This document shows, one piece after another, positions 58,332-64,000 of a DNA stretch of 64,000 nucleotides (positions are counted from its first letter, which is position 1; every line of letters begins with the position of its first letter). The stretch is from positions 62,001 to 126,000 of the forward strand of contig NC_013078.1 in assembly GCF_000142805.1 (NCBI RefSeq), in the 5' to 3' direction. The position numbers were made by a program, and so were the translations under genes. Below the pieces are notes generated by a model. It saw only the letters and a program-made list of their open reading frames with translations, was not told the DNA's origin and searched no databases. The DNA comes from Lachancea thermotolerans CBS 6340. Its lineage: Eukaryota; Ascomycota; Saccharomycetes; Saccharomycetales; Saccharomycetaceae.

Positions 58332-59139
58332 CTATTGAGATCATATATCTTGGCTTGGCGAAGCGAGATTCAGAAAGCTCAAATAAACCCAGCTGTGAGA
58401 TTCCCGGTAAGTACCTTTAAAAGAGGCAGACTATGGACTAGGTCGTCCATAAAAGCTCTTGCAACGATGCATTGAACTAAAAGGCCCCCACTTTCCGAAG
58501 TCCGCAAAAGACAGAACGTCAAACAATTGTCCGGGCTGTTATTGCAGGTAGATATCTGATTACGCAGGCGTAAGCTTTGCCCCAAATTCTAGCGTTAAGT
58601 GAGGGAAGGTAGCCTCGGAGCCTTTAAATATAAATCGGCTCTAGTTTGAAAAAAACGGTTCTGTCATCTCCCCCACAACTCGCTCATCAACTGAAGTTTA
58701 AAATGTCAATTTGCATGCAATGCAGCTTGATTGCGCTAAGGAGTTCATTCCGCAGCAAGTGAACATTCTATGGAAGAAATCCACCAATCGTGCTAGCAAA
58801 TTTCGGAGAGTCCCACTTTTTGCTTGTTAAATGGCTAGTACTGCCTATAGAGGTGACATTAGTCTCAAGGCACTACTAGTATCACTCGCAAATTACCACC
58901 TATATCTAAATTAGCTTTCATTTTTTAAATTCATATTCACCACCCACCAAAGTACCAGGATTAACCATAAACGCTACGTTTGCTGAAGAGAGTTCTCGTC
59001 TTGTAAGGGATGCTTGCGACAGCACTTCAAATGGAAACGTCCCTGCGTTTAGGGTAGTTCCTCATTGTCATTCCTGAGCGAAAGGCAGTAACGTAACAGA
59101 TGCGTATAATAGTATACAGTTATATGTGAAATTTCATGC
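58332..59139. other. Unusually long convergent intergenic region TES1/ADE3
   Basis: 808 bases between two 3' ends, where 60-500 is usual in this window. A TATA-like TTTAAATATAAAT near 58622 is followed by a pyrimidine-rich stretch and an ATG at 58702 that opens a 19-codon frame. No known RNA or protein is recognised. Confidence 0.45.
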
Positions 59140-61977
59140 TTAGAACATTCCCTCGATCTCGCCCTTCTCGTTGACCTCAATGTTCATGAAGCCACAGTGA
59201 GTGGGCAGACCAGGAATTGTTTGAATCTCAGCTGCTAGCGCATACAAGTAGCCAGCACCCACAGAAGCGCGGACATCACGAATTGGGAACTTGAAACCCG
59301 TTGGCACACCCTTCAGGTTCGCGTCGTGAGATAGGGAGTATTGAGTCTTGGCAATGCAAATTGGAAGATTGCTAAAACCTTGCTTGGTGTAGAGATCAAT
59401 CTTCTTTTGAGCCTCTGGCAAAAATTCAACTGAACCGGCACCGTACATCTCCTTGGCGATGGTGTTGATCTTTTCCTCGACCGAGGAACCTTCAGTCTCG
59501 TACAAGAACTTGAATTTGTTGTTAGGCTGTTCACACGCCTTGATGACACCCTCAGCGAGGTCAACAGCGCCCTTACCACCTTCTTCCCAGTGGTTAGACA
59601 CAAGAGCGTCATCGGCACCAGCCTTCAAAGCCTCTTCTCTGACGACTTCGTGTTCACGCTCAGTGTCAGATGACATCTTGTTGATGGCAATGACCACAGG
59701 CAGGTTGTAGGCCTTGACGTTGGTAATATGCTTGGCCAAGTTAGCGCAGCCCTTCCTCAACAAGTCGACGTTCTCATTTAGGTACTCAGTAGGCAATGGG
59801 GCATCAGCCTTGACCTCTGGACCACCACCGTGGACCTTGAGGGCACGAATGGTAGCCACAATGACAACGACGTCGGGGACGAGTCCCGAAGAGCGGCACT
59901 TTATGTTCAAGAAACGCTCACCACCCATGGTAAAGTCGAAGCCTGCCTCGGTAACCACGTAACCTTGGCTCTCCTTCTTTACTTCCTCGGAGGCAGTTGG
60001 GTCAACACCCGCGAGCTTTAGAGCGATCTTGTCAGAGATGGCGGAGTTTGCACCAATAGAGATGTTGGCGAAAGGACCGGCGTGAACGAAAACTGGAGTA
60101 CCTTCCAAGGTTTGCATGATGTTGGGCTTGACGGCATCCTTTAGCAAAGCGGTCATAGCGCCAGCGCAACCGATGTCCTCGCAAGTGACAGGGACGCCGC
60201 TCTTGGAAGCACCAATGACAATTTTGCCCAATCTTTCTCTCATGTCGGACAAGGAGTTGGCCAAAGCCAGGATAGCCATACACTCGGAAGCGACGGAAAT
60301 GTCGAAACCAGTTTCGCGCTTGAAGCCACGCTCGGTTGGCGCCTCGCCGATGGTGATTCCTCTTAGGAATCTGTCGTTACAGTCAACCACTCTCTTCCAG
60401 GTGATGGTTTCGGGGTCGATGTCCAAACGCGCGAACTGTGTGATTTCCTCAGGAGTCAAAGAGTCAGGATCCTCCTTGTTGATCCCCAATTTCTCGAGTC
60501 TTCTCAACATAGTAGGAGTGAACTTTCTGACACCGCGCTTCGATGGAACAAGTCTCTTGTATAGCGCGGCGTCCTTCTGGGTCTGCTCATGGAACATACG
60601 GGTGTCGATAGCAGCGGCCAGCAAGTTGTTAGCCATGGAAATAGCGTGGATGTCGCCAGTGACGTGCAGGTTGAACTCATCCATTGGAATGACCTGAGAG
60701 TAGCCACCACCAGCGGCGCCACCCTTGATACCGAAAGTTGGGCCCATGGAGGGCTGACGGACGTTGGCGAACACGGTCTTCTTAAGGTGCGCGCCAAGAG
60801 CCTGAGCCAGACCCACGGTCGTGGTAGACTTACCCTCGCCGAGCGGCGTTGGGGTGATACCGGCGACCAGCACGTACTTACCATTTTGTCTCGATCCCAA
60901 ACGGTCGAGGATGTCGAGCTTGACCTTGGCCTTGGTGGACCCGTATGGCTCCAGCTCGGATGGCAGGATGCCAGCCTCGGCGGCGACCTGCGTGATCTCC
61001 TTGGGCTTCTGGGCTCTGGAGATCTCGAAATCGGATGGCACTGGGTTGGCGAGGTTCAGAGGCAGCGGCTCAAAGGCAGGCTTGCCTTCGCCCTCAAGCG
61101 AACGCTTGGCGGCCTTGAAGACGTTGCTCATCAACATGGCTACGGTCATGGGGCCAACTCCGCCCGGAACCGGGGTGATGAGCCTGACGTGCTGGCGTGC
61201 GGCCTCGAATTCGACGTCGCCCACACAACGGTAGCCGCTCTTTTTGGACGCGTCGTCGACGTAGTTGGTGCCCACGTCAATGACCACGCAGTTGCTGTTG
61301 CCCTCGAACCACGCGCCCTTCACGAACTCAGGGCGGCCGATAGCCACCACCACGATGTCGGCCTTGGACACGTAGTCGGGGATGTCCTTCGACTTGGAGT
61401 GAACCACCGTGACCGTGGCGTCCCGCGCCTTCAGCAGCTCCGCCACGGGCGAGCCCACGATGTCGGAGCGGCCGATCACCAGCGCGCGCGCGCCCGCGAT
61501 GGGTACGTCATTGCGCACCAGCAGCTCAATGATGCCCTCTGGCGTGCAGGGGTGGAAGAAGGGTTTACCGTTCTTCTTGTTGAGCTCTCCGATGTTGAAT
61601 GCACCGAACCCGTCCACGTCCTTGCGTGCTGCGACCGCAGACGTGATCTTGTCCTCGTCGATGTGGCCGGGCAGCGGCAGCTGCACCAGGATCCCGTCCA
61701 CGCTGGAGTCCTCGTTCATCTCCTGCACCTGCGTCAGCAGAGTGTGCTCCGCGACGTCCTCGTCGAGATGCACGAAGCGCACCTCGATGCCCGCGTCTTC
61801 GGCCGCCTTGCACTTCATTCTGACGTATGTCGCGGAGTCGGGGCGGTTGCCCACCTGGAAGATGGCCAGCGTGGGGCGGAACCCGCTGGCTCCGGAGCTC
61901 ATCGTTTTGATCTCCTGCGAAATTTCCTCGCGGATAGTTTTGGCAATGGCTTTGCCGTCAATGAGAGAGGCCACCAT
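59140..61977 (-). CDS. ADE3: Cytoplasmic C1-tetrahydrofolate synthase
   Basis: 945 residues (S. cerevisiae Ade3, YGR204W, 946). The N-terminal dehydrogenase/cyclohydrolase (1 to about 315) has YVRMKCKAAEDAGI with the catalytic lysine, VDGILVQLPLPGHID and VIGRSDIVGSPVAELL. The C-terminal formyl-THF synthetase (about 325-945) has TPTPLGEGKSTTTVGL as P-loop and the EGVIKACEQ and FLYETEGSSVEEK segments. It interconverts one-carbon folates for purines, thymidylate and methionine. The start is ATG 61977; the upstream extension is non-ATG. A TGACTC Bas1/Gcn4 site lies 135 bases upstream. Confidence 0.97.
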   Translation of the reverse strand: MVASLIDGKAIAKTIREEISQEIKTMSSGASGFRPTLAIFQVGNRPDSATYVRMKCKAAEDAGIEVRFVHLDEDVAEHTLLTQVQEMNEDSSVDGILVQLPLPGHIDEDKITSAVAARKDVDGFGAFNIGELNKKNGKPFFHPCTPEGIIELLVRNDVPIAGARALVIGRSDIVGSPVAELLKARDATVTVVHSKSKDIPDYVSKADIVVVAIGRPEFVKGAWFEGNSNCVVIDVGTNYVDDASKKSGYRCVGDVEFEAARQHVRLITPVPGGVGPMTVAMLMSNVFKAAKRSLEGEGKPAFEPLPLNLANPVPSDFEISRAQKPKEITQVAAEAGILPSELEPYGSTKAKVKLDILDRLGSRQNGKYVLVAGITPTPLGEGKSTTTVGLAQALGAHLKKTVFANVRQPSMGPTFGIKGGAAGGGYSQVIPMDEFNLHVTGDIHAISMANNLLAAAIDTRMFHEQTQKDAALYKRLVPSKRGVRKFTPTMLRRLEKLGINKEDPDSLTPEEITQFARLDIDPETITWKRVVDCNDRFLRGITIGEAPTERGFKRETGFDISVASECMAILALANSLSDMRERLGKIVIGASKSGVPVTCEDIGCAGAMTALLKDAVKPNIMQTLEGTPVFVHAGPFANISIGANSAISDKIALKLAGVDPTASEEVKKESQGYVVTEAGFDFTMGGERFLNIKCRSSGLVPDVVVIVATIRALKVHGGGPEVKADAPLPTEYLNENVDLLRKGCANLAKHITNVKAYNLPVVIAINKMSSDTEREHEVVREEALKAGADDALVSNHWEEGGKGAVDLAEGVIKACEQPNNKFKFLYETEGSSVEEKINTIAKEMYGAGSVEFLPEAQKKIDLYTKQGFSNLPICIAKTQYSLSHDANLKGVPTGFKFPIRDVRASVGAGYLYALAAEIQTIPGLPTHCGFMNIEVNEKGEIEGMF

Positions 61978-62954
61978 CTTGTTTTGCAGTGTGCTGTAGC
62001 AGAAGCGGTCTCGATACAATCCGGGGTACTACGCCGCTGCGTCGGCGCTCGTTTGAGCGTCCACCGGGCCCTTTATATACCTACCTGGCCGTCGCGTGCC
62101 GATGCGAAAGTTGACTCGGCCATGCTGTAATTGGAACGAATCCCGATAACCATGTGAACGGCGTGACAAGCGACCTTCGCACGCCTGGCGCCCGGAGCCT
62201 GCGGCCCTGGCCGCCTATATTATGTACTCCTGTGCTATACACGTTTTTCGCGTGCGAGCGACGCGATTAGTAGCTCTGAGATGAAGGATGTTTGACAAGC
62301 TTGCAAGAAAACTGTGACAGCGCGAGGCGCAGTGGCTCAGAGTCCGCGCCAGTGCGCCTACGCGCCGGTGCGCGCAGTCGCAACGTAACGGAGCTGCTTC
62401 TGGCCTGTGGGACGCGCTACCTGGCCTGTTTCTCGCCTGTTTGTAGCCAAATGAGAAGTTCAAGTCAAGAACCGTTGGATGACTACTGATATTGAGTAAA
62501 TTGGACCAGTTTCGTACACAGTGATGAGTGTCTTGGCGGCGGCGCCGCGCAGCGAGCATGCGGCCGAGTGGCTTGGGAGTACGTCTGCTCGGTGCGCGAA
62601 GTTGTGCGGAGACTATTGATGTGCGTTTCACGCGCTTTCGCGCGTGCTTCGCGGGCGTGTTTTGATGCCTGGCGCGCTGACGACTGCGACAGGCACGGGA
62701 GCGCCTTCGTAAGCAGTGGAAGAGAACTACATGAGTGCTGCTACTAGGTGGCGGTGCCACAATGGGTCTGAGGGTGCACTGGGGCGTGCTAGGGCGTGCA
62801 ATCCATGACAGCACGTGACCGCATTTCTGGTTTTGTAATATATATAACCAGTTGTAGCCCTCGCGGCCCCCACGAAAACGGCCCCAAGAGCACGCACCAG
62901 CGCCCCGCCCCGCACTCTTCCAGCACTCTTCAACCGCCTCCAGCACCACGCACC
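61978..62954. other. Divergent promoter region ADE3/ESS1
   Basis: 977 bases, GC-rich in the middle, no gene recognised. It contains TGACTC (62112-62117) on the ADE3 side and TATATATAA (62839-62847) about 110 bases before ESS1. Confidence 0.55.
62112..62117 (+). promoter_or_regulatory. TGACTC element of ADE3 (Bas1/Gcn4)
   Basis: TGACTC 135 bases upstream of the ADE3 ATG. Bas1-Pho2 and Gcn4 both use this core, and S. cerevisiae ADE3 is under Bas1 control. Confidence 0.5.
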
Positions 62955-63440
62955 ATGTCGAGCGGCCTACCCGAACCCTGGACCGTCCGCTTCAGCAAAT
63001 CCAAGCGCAGGGAGTACTTCTTCCACCCCGAGACCAAGCAGTCGCAGTGGGAGGAGCCCGAGGGCACCGACCACCAGCAGCTCAAGCAGTACCTCGCAGA
63101 TCACCCGCTGCGTGTGCGCTGTCTGCACCTGCTCATCAAGCACAAGGACTCGCGGCGGCCTGCGTCGCACCGCTCCGAGCACATCACGCTGTCCAAAGAT
63201 GAGGCGCTGCAAGAGCTGGCCGCGTACCAGCAGCGGCTCGAGCAGGGCGAGCGCTTCGAGGACCTGGCGCGTGAGCGCAGCGACTGCTCGTCGTTCAAGC
63301 GCGGCGGCGACCTGGGCTTCTTCGCGCGCGGCGAGATGCAGCCCGCGTTCGAGTCCGTCGCCTTCGCGCTGCCCGTGAGCGCGGTCTCCGCGCCTGTCGA
63401 CACCGACAGCGGCGTCCACCTCATCAAGCGCGTTGCCTAA
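62955..63440 (+). CDS. ESS1: Parvulin-type prolyl isomerase
   Basis: 161 residues (S. cerevisiae Ess1/Pin1, YJR017C, 170). WW domain at 6-38 (LPEPWTVRFSKSKRREYFF...WEEP). A short linker leads to the parvulin domain (about 53-161) with VRCLHLLIKHKDSRRPAS, the catalytic cysteine in RSDCSSFKRGGDLGFF, and the end VDTDSGVHLIKRV. It isomerises phospho-Ser-Pro bonds in the RNA polymerase II tail. The start is ATG 62955; the TATA box supports it. Very GC-rich codon use compared with neighbours. Confidence 0.96.
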   Translation: MSSGLPEPWTVRFSKSKRREYFFHPETKQSQWEEPEGTDHQQLKQYLADHPLRVRCLHLLIKHKDSRRPASHRSEHITLSKDEALQELAAYQQRLEQGERFEDLARERSDCSSFKRGGDLGFFARGEMQPAFESVAFALPVSAVSAPVDTDSGVHLIKRVA

Positions 63441-63474
63441 GTACTAGAAACATACGCCTTACAAAAACACTGCC

Positions 63475-63924
63475 CTACATACGCCACAGGTCCGGCACGT
63501 ACGCCTCCGTCACGCTCGCGTCCTCGCCGTACTCGGCCTGCCAGTGGTTGAACCCGCCACGCAGCACGCACACGCGCATCCGCGCCAGGTCCTCGTCCGC
63601 CACGCTGCGCAGGAACTTCATCGCGGCCGAGGGCCCGCGCTGCTGCGACTGCGCACAGTGGAACACGCAATTGATCGGCTGCGCGCCCGCGGCACCCGCG
63701 GCGCTTCGCAGCCGCTGCATCAGCTCCTCCATCCGCGCCCCGCCGTCGCGCAGCTCGCGGTATGGGTAGTTCCACCCGTTCACTATATGTCCACCTATAT
63801 AATCGCTGCCTCGCACGTCTATCACCTGGAAGGGCTCGCCGGCGCCCGTGGTGCCGCGCTTAATCCACTGGAACAGCTCTGCGGCGTCCACATAGCGGAT
63901 CGCCGCTACAGATCGCGAGTTCAT
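63475..63924 (-). CDS. YCH1: Rhodanese/Cdc25-like phosphatase Ych1
   Basis: 149 residues (S. cerevisiae Ych1, YGR203W, 148). A single rhodanese-type domain with the Cdc25 active-site loop HCAQSQQRGP (HCX5R), FQVIDVRGSDYIGGHI, and the ends LRGGFNHWQAEYG and YVPDLWR as in S. cerevisiae. A phosphatase of unclear cellular substrate. The start is ATG 63924 (MNSRSVAAIRYVD); the upstream extension begins with GTG. Only 76 bases of its promoter lie in the window. Confidence 0.94.
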   Translation of the reverse strand: MNSRSVAAIRYVDAAELFQWIKRGTTGAGEPFQVIDVRGSDYIGGHIVNGWNYPYRELRDGGARMEELMQRLRSAAGAAGAQPINCVFHCAQSQQRGPSAAMKFLRSVADEDLARMRVCVLRGGFNHWQAEYGEDASVTEAYVPDLWRM

Positions 63925-64000
63925 GTTGTTTCGACGGTTCGTTCTTCGTATTTCTGACACAGACTAGCAAGGTTAATTTCCACAATTGAAAACTTCGCCT

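Noticed and set aside
60589-62130. Long plus-strand frame antisense to ADE3 (513 codons)
   Set aside because: Same bias effect: the frame mirrors the ADE3 codons and has a His/Val/Leu-rich meaningless composition.
1-64000. CRISPR arrays, bacterial operons, rRNA
   Set aside because: No such structures are present; all signals are those of a yeast nuclear chromosome.

Overview
The window is a budding-yeast chromosome segment (Saccharomycetaceae, a lineage that did not pass through the whole-genome duplication; Lachancea is the best guess, species not determinable by eye). Evidence: compact, nearly intron-free genes; TATA boxes and yeast-type introns with TACTAAC-like branch sites; Saccharomyces-type tRNAs; and gene order. 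Genes that lie on separate duplicated blocks in S. cerevisiae are interleaved here: YKL209-YKL214 with YJR073-YJR077, and YGR203-YGR209 with YJR017-YJR025 and YLR043-YLR045. That is the pattern of an unduplicated ancestor-like genome.

Region 1 (1-11300) is accessory. After 2.3 kb without a convincing gene comes a DHA2-type drug/amino-acid antiporter, then a tandem array of five co-oriented units on the minus strand. Each unit is an identical tRNA-Glu(CUC) gene followed by a gene for a 120-123 residue cysteine-rich protein with an internal repeat and a GPI-signal-like C-terminus but no visible N-terminal signal peptide. One of the five genes carries an in-frame stop. Two opposed solo LTRs interrupt the array, and a tRNA-Asp closes it. 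A fungal Mtr-type amino-acid permease follows. I do not recognise the small-protein family; it is the best candidate here for something undescribed.

Region 2 (13.3-38.9 kb) is conserved core: MIR1, YRA2 (with an intron), FEX1, DOA1, SAC1, TRP3, CDC11, HOC1, MOG1, UBA1, STE6, OPI3, YLF2. It covers mitochondrial phosphate import, mRNA export, fluoride export, ubiquitin activation and handling, phosphoinositide turnover, tryptophan synthesis, septins, Golgi mannosylation, a-factor export and phosphatidylcholine synthesis. Matching regulatory sites are visible: a Gcn4 site at TRP3, two inositol-response elements at OPI3, a CCAAT box at MIR1.

Region 3 (38.9-64 kb) holds DIP5, PDC1, a PWI/RRM protein, STU2, tRNA-Ser(AGA), a thioredoxin, SER2, CIR1, MVB12, BNA1, MDE1, LSM8, the spliced meiotic gene REC107/MER2, TDA10, TES1, ADE3, ESS1 and YCH1. 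Long promoters upstream of DIP5 and PDC1 carry twelve CACGTG motifs, and the PDC1 promoter has a cluster of nested palindromes. Several reading frames extend upstream only through GTG/TTG codons; starts given here were moved to real ATG codons.
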